Shown one piece after another: positions 8,786 through 16,805 of a DNA stretch of 38,542 nucleotides. The stretch's first letter is position 1. Every line of letters starts with the position of its first letter. The notes beneath the pieces are model-generated. The model had not been told where the DNA came from. It saw only the letters and a program-made list of their open reading frames with translations, and made no database searches. The translations under genes and the position numbers were made by a program. Location: positions 1 to 38,542 of the forward strand of contig CAIMBM010000271.1 in assembly GCA_903839205.1 (NCBI GenBank), read 5' to 3'. The DNA is from an uncultured Holophagaceae bacterium. GTDB lineage: Bacteria > Acidobacteriota > Holophagae > Holophagales > Holophagaceae.

Positions 8786-10711
8786 GCGCCTCAGGATGAG
8801 CAGGGTCAGGTCGTCGGCAAAGCTGCGCCCCTGGGCGAAGGCCACCGCGTCCGCGAGGATGGCCGCCTGCAGGTCCTCCGCGGGCTTGCCGAGCAGGCTC
8901 GCCAGGCGTTCCTCCCCGTACAGGCTGCCATCTGGCGCCTGGGCCTCGGTCAGGCCATCGGTGTAGAACACCAGGCTGTCCCCGGGCTCTAGAAGGCCCT
9001 CGCAGGGCTCCAGTGCCTCCTTGAACCGGCTGGCGCTGAGGCCCACGCCCAGGCCCCGGGGGTGCAGGCGGAGGACCGGGCCTCCGGCGCGCCGCAAAAA
9101 GGCCGGCGGGTGCCCGGCCCGCACGAACCGGTAGCGTCCCGTCGCCGGGTGGAAGGTGCCGTAGACCAGGGTGAGGAACAGTCGGCGTCCGTGCCCCTGG
9201 CACCAGATGGTATTCAGGCGGTCGGCCACCTCCAGAGGATCGAGGACCTGCTTGTCCAGGGCGGACAGCACGCCCTTGGTCTCCGCCGCGTAGAAGGCCG
9301 CGCTGGTGCCCTTCCCGCTCACGTCCGCGATGAGGAAGGCCAGGCCCCCGTCCGCCAGGGGGAAGACATCGTAGTAGTCCCCGGCCACCTCCCGGGCCGG
9401 GAGGATGCTGGCTCGCACGCAGGGCACCCCCAGGGCCTCCAGGTCCGGCAGCAGCCGCATCTGCACCTCCCGGGCGACCCGCAACTCCTCTTCCATCCGC
9501 AGGCGTTCCCCCTTCTCCGCATCCGCGGTCTGGAGACGGACGGCCATCTCGTTGAAGGCTTCGGTCAGCTGGGTGACCTGGTCCCGCCCCCGCGGCCGGA
9601 TGCGCGTGTCGAAATCGCCGTGGGTCAGGCGGAGCACCCCCCGGTGCAGTTCGTTCACCGCTCGCCCCAGCGACCAGGCCAGGCTGAGGCCCATCAGGGT
9701 GGCGATCGCCTGGGCCACCAGGAGCCCCATGAGGATCAGGGCCACCACGACGATGGCCTTCACCGCCCCTTCGGACATGGCCTGGCCTTCGGCGGACTTG
9801 TAGCCTGCAAATAGCCAGTAGAGGTTGGTCTCGGGCGTGGCCGTCAGCACCAGGGCACGGCCCGTCTTCCAGTCGAGCAGGGTGAAGGCCTGGGGCGGCA
9901 GGTCGAAGGGGCGGAAGAGGCCGGATCCAGCCAGGGGTTGGCCCTCTGCCCAACGGGCGACCTCCTGCCCAGGCCCCCCAAGGATCGGCGCCTCCCCGAC
10001 GGTGCCTCCTGCGGCCTGGACCCGGATGGTCTCCTTCTCGCCTGCCTTCAACTCCCGCCTGGGAGTGATGCGGAACTGGATCCTGCCGCCGGATCGGCCC
10101 TGGGTACGCTCCCCCAGGGTGCGGAAGGGCAGCGACAGGATCCGGTAGCCCGCAGCCTCCTTCCGCACAGATCTGAGGAACAAAGGACTGACCTGCCCAG
10201 CAGCACCGGCCTCTGGGAGGTCCACCGCCATCCCCAGAAAGGTGGCCGGCACCCCTGCCGGCAGGCTCGGGACGTGCTCCGCCCGGGCAGCCCCATAGGA
10301 CCGGAGGACTTGGAGGGCCCCCGCATCCGAGGGCGCCTGGTTCGCCAGGCTGAGGGCCTCCTGCCAGGCCAAGAGGTTCTGCTGGGTGGCCCGGCTCACC
10401 TGGGCCCCGAGCCCCAGCCAGCTGGTGGCCGTCAGGAGCACGCCGAGACCCAGCACGGGCAGCACCGACATCAGGGCCAGGATCACCCAGAGTCGCCGCG
10501 ACACCCTGAAGAGCAGCTTCCGCCAGACCCACAGGAAGCCCCGCCAGAACAGCACCCAGCCGCCAAGCCAGAGCAGGCCGGTGGCCAGGCATCCACCCCC
10601 GCTGTGAGCCGTCAGCAGCAGGCCACCCAGGAACAGCACCCAGGGCAGGTCGCGGCGGAGCCTGAAGGCGGCCCAGCCTTGACGGAACAGCACCTGCACC
10701 CGGGCGAGCAT
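8783..10711 (-). CDS. Membrane HAMP-domain SpoIIE/PP2C-type protein phosphatase (RsbU-like)
   Basis: HAMP-like region (LGRAVNELHRGVLRLTHGDFDTRIRPRGRDQVTQLTEAFNEMAVRLQ); PP2C_SpoIIE motifs VAREVQMRLLPD, VAGDYYDVFPL, IADVSGKGTSAAFYAA, RAGHPPAFLRR, VFYTDGLTEA. MLARVQVLF at 10711 chosen over the track start at 10738. Confidence 0.9.
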   Translation of the reverse strand: MLARVQVLFRQGWAAFRLRRDLPWVLFLGGLLLTAHSGGGCLATGLLWLGGWVLFWRGFLWVWRKLLFRVSRRLWVILALMSVLPVLGLGVLLTATSWLGLGAQVSRATQQNLLAWQEALSLANQAPSDAGALQVLRSYGAARAEHVPSLPAGVPATFLGMAVDLPEAGAAGQVSPLFLRSVRKEAAGYRILSLPFRTLGERTQGRSGGRIQFRITPRRELKAGEKETIRVQAAGGTVGEAPILGGPGQEVARWAEGQPLAGSGLFRPFDLPPQAFTLLDWKTGRALVLTATPETNLYWLFAGYKSAEGQAMSEGAVKAIVVVALILMGLLVAQAIATLMGLSLAWSLGRAVNELHRGVLRLTHGDFDTRIRPRGRDQVTQLTEAFNEMAVRLQTADAEKGERLRMEEELRVAREVQMRLLPDLEALGVPCVRASILPAREVAGDYYDVFPLADGGLAFLIADVSGKGTSAAFYAAETKGVLSALDKQVLDPLEVADRLNTIWCQGHGRRLFLTLVYGTFHPATGRYRFVRAGHPPAFLRRAGGPVLRLHPRGLGVGLSASRFKEALEPCEGLLEPGDSLVFYTDGLTEAQAPDGSLYGEERLASLLGKPAEDLQAAILADAVAFAQGRSFADDLTLLILRR

Positions 10712-10718
10712 GGCAGGC

Positions 10719-11465
10719 TCAGGGCATGAGCAGCCCACCGTTCACGCTGAGCACCTGGCCCGTGACATAGCCCGCCTCCTCGCTGGCCAGGAAGACCACG
10801 GCGGAGGCGATGTCGTCGACGGTGCCCATGCGACCCAGGGGGATCTGTTTGGTGAACTCGGCCTTCACGCCCTCGGGGAGATCCGCCGTCATGGCGGTCT
10901 CGATGTAGCCCGGGGTGACGGCGTTGGCCGTGACGTTGCGGCTGGCCAATTCCCGGGCCACAGACTTGGTGAGGCCGATGAGGCCGGCCTTTGCCGCCAC
11001 GTAGTTCGCCTGGCCCGGGTTGCCCATCTGGCCCACCACGGAGGCGATGTTGATGATCCGCCCCCAGCGCTGCTTCATCATGGGCTTGGTGGCTGCCTGC
11101 ATCGCGGCCCAGGCTCCCTTGAGATTCGTGTTGATCACCGCGTCCCAGTCCTCTTCTTTCATCTGGATGAGCAGCTTGTCGCGGGTGATCCCGGCGTTGT
11201 TCACCAGGATGTGGATGGCGCCGTGGCGCTCCACCGTCGTGGCCACCGCGGCCCTCACCGAGGCGCCGTCCGAGAGGTCGGCCACCGCCACATCCGCCTT
11301 GCCGCCCTCCGCCGCAATGGCGTCCGCCACCTCCTGGAGCTTTCTCAGGGTGCGCGCGGCGCAGACCACGGTGGCTCCCTGGGCCGCGAGCTGCTTCGCG
11401 ATGGCTGCACCGATGCCCTGGCTGGCACCGGTGACGAGAGCGACCTTGCCGTCAAGGCGGAACAT
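10719..11465 (-). CDS. fabG: 3-oxoacyl-[acyl-carrier-protein] reductase
   Basis: 248 aa SDR: MFRLDGKVALVTGASQGIGAAIAKQLA, LVNNAGITRDKLLIQMKEEDWDAVINTNLKG, NYVAAKAGLIGLTKSVARELASRNVTANAVTPGYIETAMT. Confidence 0.95.
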   Translation of the reverse strand: MFRLDGKVALVTGASQGIGAAIAKQLAAQGATVVCAARTLRKLQEVADAIAAEGGKADVAVADLSDGASVRAAVATTVERHGAIHILVNNAGITRDKLLIQMKEEDWDAVINTNLKGAWAAMQAATKPMMKQRWGRIINIASVVGQMGNPGQANYVAAKAGLIGLTKSVARELASRNVTANAVTPGYIETAMTADLPEGVKAEFTKQIPLGRMGTVDDIASAVVFLASEEAGYVTGQVLSVNGGLLMP

Positions 11466-11577
11466 GGAACCTCCGGGAGTGTGGAGGGACAGGATAGCAA
11501 GGAGGAGGCGGGTGGACTGGGGGCCTTGTCCAGCCCCGGGATGGACGTACCATGGGGCCCTTCACAAGGGAGGGCTC

Positions 11578-12006
11578 ATGCTGCTCATGGCCTGTCTGCT
11601 CCTGCTCCAGTCTCCCGGGCCCCAGAGCCCGGCCTGGTCCGCCACCACCTACGAGGCCGCCTCCACCGATGCGAACCGGAAAGTCCTCGCCGAGGCCAAG
11701 CCCCTCACCGTCACCGGCGAAGTGGTGGACGTCTCCTGCTACACCCAGCTGGGCAAGCGGGGCGAGGGCCACAGGGCCTGCGGGGCGAAATGCGTGGCGG
11801 CGGGCGCCCCCGCGGGCATCCTCGCGGCCGATGGGACGCTCTACATCCTCATGCCCGAGCCGCACCATCCGAGGCGGGACGGCAAGGCGAGCCTGGCTGC
11901 CTATTTCAGCGAGCACATGGCCCAGACCCTCACCCTGTCGGGCATGGCCTCCACCCATGGCGGCATTCACACGCTGTTTATTCCCGTTCCCGCCGAAGCC
12001 AAATAG
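11578..12006 (+). CDS. Small secreted protein with C-x10-H-x2-C-x3-C motif, function unknown
   Basis: 142 aa from MLLMACLLLLQSPGPQ (signal-peptide-like); DVSCYTQLGKRGEGHRACGAKCVAAGAPAGILAADGTLYIL. Same frame as the longer track ORF 11020..12006, whose upstream part is antisense to fabG. Confidence 0.7.
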   Translation: MLLMACLLLLQSPGPQSPAWSATTYEAASTDANRKVLAEAKPLTVTGEVVDVSCYTQLGKRGEGHRACGAKCVAAGAPAGILAADGTLYILMPEPHHPRRDGKASLAAYFSEHMAQTLTLSGMASTHGGIHTLFIPVPAEAK

Positions 12007-13353
12007 CTACTTCAAGTCCCGGAGCCACGCGGCCACCGGCGATAGGTCCGCCAGGGGCGTGCTGTCGCCGTAGGCGCTCATGGCATCAGCACCGGACAGC
12101 CCGGTCCTGGCGCGAGGCTCCCGCTTGAAGAGGTGGTTCGCCTCTGGAACCTGGATCAGGGTCCCCTTGAAAGCGGGGGGCAGGGTCCCGGGCTCCCAGG
12201 TCTGGATGTCGCGGTCGCCCCAGACCATGGCGCAGGGCACGGCCAGGCGCAGGGCCATGGTCCATGGATCCAGGTCCAGCAGATCCCGGACGAAGCCCCG
12301 GCTTTCCGGGCGGGCCAGACCCTGCGCCAGGGCGGCGATGCCCGGTGCCACGCCCGCTGGCGTTCCGGGCAGGTCCTGGCCCGTGCGGATGGCCCCCAGG
12401 ACCGATTCGAGGTAGGCAAGGTTGAGCCTGGAGACCTCCGCCGGCGCCTTCGCTGCCTCCAGCCTGGCCTGGACCTGGACCGGGATGAGCCGGCCCATGC
12501 TCATGCCTGGCATGGCCAGCAGCAGCAGGGCATTGGCTTCACCGGCCGCCAGCAGCGACAGCAGCGCCCCCTCGCTATGTCCCACGAGCAGCAGCTTCTT
12601 CCCCTTCGCCTCAGGCAGGGCGCGGACAGCCCTCAGGGCCGCCTTGATGTCACCCACCTGAGCGTCCAGCGAGATGTCGAGTCCCGGGTCCCTGGACCCA
12701 ATGAACCGCTTGTCGTAGCGCAGCGAGCCGAGACCCTGCTCCTTCAGCCAAGCAGCCAGGTCCCGCCCTCCATGGCTGGGCATGGGTATGAGGGGGCTGG
12801 ACCAGTCCCGGTCCGTGGGTCCCGAGCCCGCCACCATCACGGCAAAATAGGGATGGGCGCCACCGGCGAGCACCGTCGCGTTCAATGGAAAAGCATTGAA
12901 CCCCGGGAAACGGACCCTTCGCTCGCCTGCACGGAGGGGCTGGGGGCCGCTGGCCTCTTCAGCCTTCAGCGCCTCCACGGGTGCCGGGCCTGTGCGCCGG
13001 AGCGTCAGGGGCAACTGGGCGCTGCCCTGGATGAACGTGCCGCTGGCGGCGATGCCGCCTGGACCGATGGCCCCATCGAAAGCAGGATCGCCAGGAATGC
13101 CCGGCAGGGTGAACTTGAGCCGGCCGGCCCCCGCGCTGATCTTGGTGAGCGCCAGGTTCTTCACGCCTTGCGCAGGGATGGAGATAACGCCCTTCCAGTC
13201 ATCCCCCTTCACCCAAAGGTCCACGAGCAAATCGAGCTTCCCCTTGGGCAGTTGGAGGGAGCCTTCCCAATGACCTGCCTGCGGCACTTCGGGTGGGGAT
13301 TGCGCAAGGCTGGGCGAAAGCAGGCAGGGAAGCAGCAGCAGGAAGCGTTTCAT
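12007..13353 (-). CDS. Secreted alpha/beta hydrolase (serine aminopeptidase-like)
   Basis: MKRFLLLLPCLLSPSLAQ signal peptide; VAGSGPTDRDWSSP, LLLVGHSEGALLSLLAA nucleophile elbow (GHSEG), PCAMVWGDRDIQ, VPEANHLFK. Confidence 0.88.
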   Translation of the reverse strand: MKRFLLLLPCLLSPSLAQSPPEVPQAGHWEGSLQLPKGKLDLLVDLWVKGDDWKGVISIPAQGVKNLALTKISAGAGRLKFTLPGIPGDPAFDGAIGPGGIAASGTFIQGSAQLPLTLRRTGPAPVEALKAEEASGPQPLRAGERRVRFPGFNAFPLNATVLAGGAHPYFAVMVAGSGPTDRDWSSPLIPMPSHGGRDLAAWLKEQGLGSLRYDKRFIGSRDPGLDISLDAQVGDIKAALRAVRALPEAKGKKLLLVGHSEGALLSLLAAGEANALLLLAMPGMSMGRLIPVQVQARLEAAKAPAEVSRLNLAYLESVLGAIRTGQDLPGTPAGVAPGIAALAQGLARPESRGFVRDLLDLDPWTMALRLAVPCAMVWGDRDIQTWEPGTLPPAFKGTLIQVPEANHLFKREPRARTGLSGADAMSAYGDSTPLADLSPVAAWLRDLK

Positions 13354-13467
13354 CAGGACTCCGGAGGCAGGCGCCGTCCCGGTCCAGATGATGCCCGGTC
13401 CCATGGCAATCGGCCACCGCCACTGCCGAGCGGACAGCCCCACCTGGGCCGTTGACGTACCGGGCCG

Positions 13468-13512
13468 ACTGCCCTAACATTACTGCCTTGGCAGTGATTG
13501 CTTAGGCATTAA
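13468..13512. promoter_or_regulatory. Candidate MarR operator upstream of the efflux operon
   Basis: ACTGCC(13482-13487)-TT-GGCAGT(13490-13495) perfect palindrome flanked by a further ACTGCCCTAA (13468) and TTAGGCA (13502), just 5' of the MarR start. Confidence 0.5.
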
Positions 13513-13528
13513 ATGCGAGGATGAGGTC

Positions 13529-14056
13529 GTGGGCACCGATTCAAGGGGGACAGAGCCGCTGTACACCCCCGAAAACTACAATCCGGAGGAGAGCATCGGG
13601 CGCCTCATCGCCGATGTCTCCGGGCGGCTGTTGTCCGCCTTTGACGATGAGATGACCGGCATGGGCATTACCGGCGCGCAGTGGGTGATCCTCATGCGCA
13701 TCGCCAATGGCTGCGGTTCCACGGCCGCCGAGCTCTGCCGCTTCAGCCGCTACGACACCGGCTCGATGACCCGCATGCTGGATCGCCTGGAGGAAAAGGG
13801 GCTGATCCGGCGCGCCCGGAGCGACAAGGACCGCCGGGTCATGTGCCTGGAACTCACCGAAACGGGCCGGGGCTTGTACCCCCTCATGCCGCCCGTGGCC
13901 ATGAAGGTGCTCAACGCGCACCTCCGGGGTTTCACGCGGGAGGAACTGGACCTGTTCAAGGGCTTCCTGAACCGCATGCGGATCAACAGCGAGCAGGCCG
14001 CCCTGGATCCCGCCAGCCCCGTCCAAAACCCGTCGAGATCCGGCGCCGCCGTATGA
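13529..14056 (+). CDS. MarR family transcriptional regulator
   Basis: 175 aa, GTG start; ITGAQWVILMRIANGCGSTAAELCRFSRYDTGSMTRMLDRLEEKGLIRRARSDKDRRVMCLELTETGRGLY is a typical MarR wHTH. Confidence 0.94.
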   Translation: MGTDSRGTEPLYTPENYNPEESIGRLIADVSGRLLSAFDDEMTGMGITGAQWVILMRIANGCGSTAAELCRFSRYDTGSMTRMLDRLEEKGLIRRARSDKDRRVMCLELTETGRGLYPLMPPVAMKVLNAHLRGFTREELDLFKGFLNRMRINSEQAALDPASPVQNPSRSGAAV

Positions 14057-15474
14057 CTCGACCAGAAGCTGCTTCAAAACGGATGGAGGATTTCATGTCC
14101 CGCCTCACCCCCCGGGCACCAGGCACCACCCGCGTTCCCTGCGGGGTTCTTGTGCTCTGCCTGACCCTGCTGGGATCGACGGCGGCCTGGTCCCAGGTGC
14201 CTTCAGCGCCTGGCGAAAGGCCCTCCACGGTGGTCCGGCTCACCCTTGCGCAGGCGATCCGGACGGCCCTCGGCGAGAACCCCCGGGTGCACCAGTCCCT
14301 GCTGGCCATCGCCGAAAGCGGGGATGACCGCCGGGCCGCCGCCGCGGCGCTCCTGCCCACGGTGGCGGCCCAGGCCTATGGCCAGCGCAACAAGTACAAC
14401 CTGGAAGCCCAGATGGGGATGTCCGTGCCCGGCTTCCCGTCCGTGGTGGGGCCCTTCAACTGGAGCACGGCGGGATTCGAGGCACAGGTCTCCCTCTTCG
14501 ACCTGAGCCTCTGGAAGAAGTGGCGCGCCTCCCAGAACGCCGAGGACTCGGCCCGCGCCCAGGGCCGGGCCGTGCGCGAGGAGATCACCGCCCTGGTCGT
14601 GGGGCAGTACTTCCACGCCCTCCGCGCCATCGCGTCGGTCAAGGCCGGCGAGTCGCGGGTGGACCTGGCGGAGGCCCTGGCCAAGCTGGCGGAGAACCAG
14701 CAGAAGCAGGGGGTGGGCACCAGGCTCGACACCCTGCGCTCCCAGCTCCAGCTCCAGACCGAGCGCCAGCGCCTCATCCAGGCCCAGACCCAGCGGACCA
14801 CGGCCTTTGCGGGCCTCGTCCGCCTGCTGGACCTGCAGCCCGGCACCGCCGTCGAGCTGACGGATTCCCTGGCCACGCCTGCGCTCCCGGTCGACACCTT
14901 CCAGGAGGCCTACCGGTCCGGACTCGCCCAGCGCCCCGAGCTCGCGGCGCTGGATGCCCGGGAGAAGGCCGCCGTGAACCTGCGCGAGGCCGCCCAGGGC
15001 CTGCGCCTGCCCACGCTCGTCGCCACGGGCAGCTACGGTTCCACGGCCCTCCAGTCCATGTCCGGGACCAACACCTACCAGGTCTCCCTGGGCCTCCGCG
15101 TGCCGCTGTTCACGGGCGGCCTCATCTCCTCCCAGGTCGCGCGCGCCACGGCCGAGCAGAGCCGGGTGCAGGAGGCCCGGCGGGAGGTCCGCGCCCAGGT
15201 CGGCTACGAGGTCCAGGTGGCCCAGGCGGAGCTGGAGGCCGCCGTCCACGAGGTGGAAGTGTCGAACCTCGCCGTGGCGCTTTCGACGGAGGCCCTCACG
15301 CAGTCCCAGCACCGTTTCGAAGCCGGCGTGAGCAACAACATCGAACTGATCAATGCCCAGGATGAACTGGCCCGGGCCAATGACAACCAGATCAGCGCCC
15401 TCTACCGTCTGAACCAGTCCCGTGCGGACCTGGCCCGGGCCACGGGGCAGCTCGAATCCTACTTTGCACGCTGA
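14053..15474 (+). CDS. TolC family outer-membrane efflux protein
   Basis: RLTLAQAIRTALGENPRVHQSLLAI...; duplicated coiled-coil TolC repeats; FEAGVSNNIELINAQDELARANDNQISALYRLNQSRADLARATGQL. ATGA overlap with marR. Confidence 0.92.
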   Translation: MTRPEAASKRMEDFMSRLTPRAPGTTRVPCGVLVLCLTLLGSTAAWSQVPSAPGERPSTVVRLTLAQAIRTALGENPRVHQSLLAIAESGDDRRAAAAALLPTVAAQAYGQRNKYNLEAQMGMSVPGFPSVVGPFNWSTAGFEAQVSLFDLSLWKKWRASQNAEDSARAQGRAVREEITALVVGQYFHALRAIASVKAGESRVDLAEALAKLAENQQKQGVGTRLDTLRSQLQLQTERQRLIQAQTQRTTAFAGLVRLLDLQPGTAVELTDSLATPALPVDTFQEAYRSGLAQRPELAALDAREKAAVNLREAAQGLRLPTLVATGSYGSTALQSMSGTNTYQVSLGLRVPLFTGGLISSQVARATAEQSRVQEARREVRAQVGYEVQVAQAELEAAVHEVEVSNLAVALSTEALTQSQHRFEAGVSNNIELINAQDELARANDNQISALYRLNQSRADLARATGQLESYFAR

Positions 15475-16601
15475 TGGAGACCCCGATGACTGAAGAAGCT
15501 TCCAACCCGTCAGCCCCTTCCGCCTCGGGGGCGCCCGAGGCCAACGGGTCCCGGGCCATGCTCGTCCTGAAGATCGGCATGCCCCTCGTGCTGCTCCTCG
15601 CCGCCGGGATGTGGTTCTACTCCCGCAACCGCGTGAGCACCGACGACGCCCAGGTGGACGGCCACCTCGTGCCCGTCTCCTGCCGGGTCTACGGCACCGT
15701 GGACAAGGTGCTGGTGGAGGACAACCAGGCCGTGAAGACCGGGGATCCCCTCGTCGTGGTGGATCCCCGCGACATCCAGGCCCGGCTCGATCAGGCCAGG
15801 GGCGCCCTGGCCCAGGCCCGCGCCCAGGTCGAAGGCGCCAAGGCCGACCTGGAACGGGCCCAGGTGGCCTACCAGCAGGCCCGCAGCTCGGATCTGGACA
15901 CCGCCAAGGCCCGGCTCGACGCCAAGAAGGCCAGCCTGGACAAGGCGACCTCCGACCTCCAGCGCATGAAGCCCCTGGCAGCCCGCGAGGAGATCTCGGC
16001 CCAGCAGTTCGACGGCTTCAAGACCCAGGCCGAGGTCGCCGACGGCGAATGGCGGGAGGCCCAGCAGCACCTGGCCTCGCTGCAGCGCGAAGCCGACATC
16101 CGCAAGGTGGCCGTGGGGATCGCCGAGGCCCGGCTGGCCTCGGCCCAGGCCCAGGTGGACCAGGCCCGCGCCACCCAGGAAGGCTTCGACCTCCAGCTGG
16201 GCTACACCAGGATCCTCGCGCCCGTGGACGGCGTCGTGACCCGCAAGTTCGTCGAGGCGGGCCAGACCATCCAGCCCGGCCAGGGGCTGCTCACCTTGAT
16301 CCCACTTCACCAGAGCTGGGTCACCGCCAACTTCAAGGAGACCCAGCTCGCCCGCATGAAGCCCGGCCAGGAGGCGGAGATCAAGGTGGACATGAACGGC
16401 GTCGTGCTGAAGGGCCACGTGGATTCCATCGCCGGCTCCACAGGCTCCCGCATGAGCCTGCTGCCGCCTGAGAACGCCGTGGGCAACTTCGTGAAGGTCG
16501 TCCAGCGCATCCCCGTGAAGATCCGCATCGATGAGGAGGAATCCAGGAAGGTGGTCCTGCGGCCCGGCATGAACGTCGAGGCCACGGTTCTCCTGCAATG
16601 A
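15474..16601 (+). CDS. HlyD/EmrA family periplasmic adaptor
   Basis: 375 aa; single N-terminal TM; RVSTDDAQVDGHLVPVSCRVYGTVDKVLVEDNQAVKTGDPLVVVDPRD; GYTRILAPVDGVVTRKFVEAGQTIQPGQGLLTLIPL. Confidence 0.94.
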   Translation: METPMTEEASNPSAPSASGAPEANGSRAMLVLKIGMPLVLLLAAGMWFYSRNRVSTDDAQVDGHLVPVSCRVYGTVDKVLVEDNQAVKTGDPLVVVDPRDIQARLDQARGALAQARAQVEGAKADLERAQVAYQQARSSDLDTAKARLDAKKASLDKATSDLQRMKPLAAREEISAQQFDGFKTQAEVADGEWREAQQHLASLQREADIRKVAVGIAEARLASAQAQVDQARATQEGFDLQLGYTRILAPVDGVVTRKFVEAGQTIQPGQGLLTLIPLHQSWVTANFKETQLARMKPGQEAEIKVDMNGVVLKGHVDSIAGSTGSRMSLLPPENAVGNFVKVVQRIPVKIRIDEEESRKVVLRPGMNVEATVLLQ

Positions 16602-16606
16602 AACTG

Positions 16607-16738
16607 ACCAACCACAAAGGTATTTCGACCACATAGAACACGAAGGGCGCGAAGAAAGGTACGAGGTCAGGCGTTGGAACTTCAGCAGCAGGAGTGGAAG
16701 GCATATCACCTTTTGTGTTCTTTGTGCTCTTTGAGGCT
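16607..16738. repeat. Intergenic degenerate inverted-repeat element with 9-nt reiterated units
   Basis: Left arm ccacaaagg...cacatagaa-cacgaaggg-cgcgaagaaaggt; right arm accttttgtgttctttgtgctctttgaggct (reverse complement ctcaaagag-cacaaagaa-cacaaaagg). Confidence 0.55.
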
Positions 16739-16805
16739 ACAAAGCTTTTTCTCCCCTTGCGGTGAAGAGCAAGTGCCCATTGACCTCTTCGGTCGTATGT
16801 CCTAG

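Noticed and set aside
8505-10592. 695-aa open frame on the minus strand overlapping the SpoIIE phosphatase
   Set aside because: Out-of-frame reading of the same region; G/P/R/A-rich low-complexity translation typical of high-GC artefacts.
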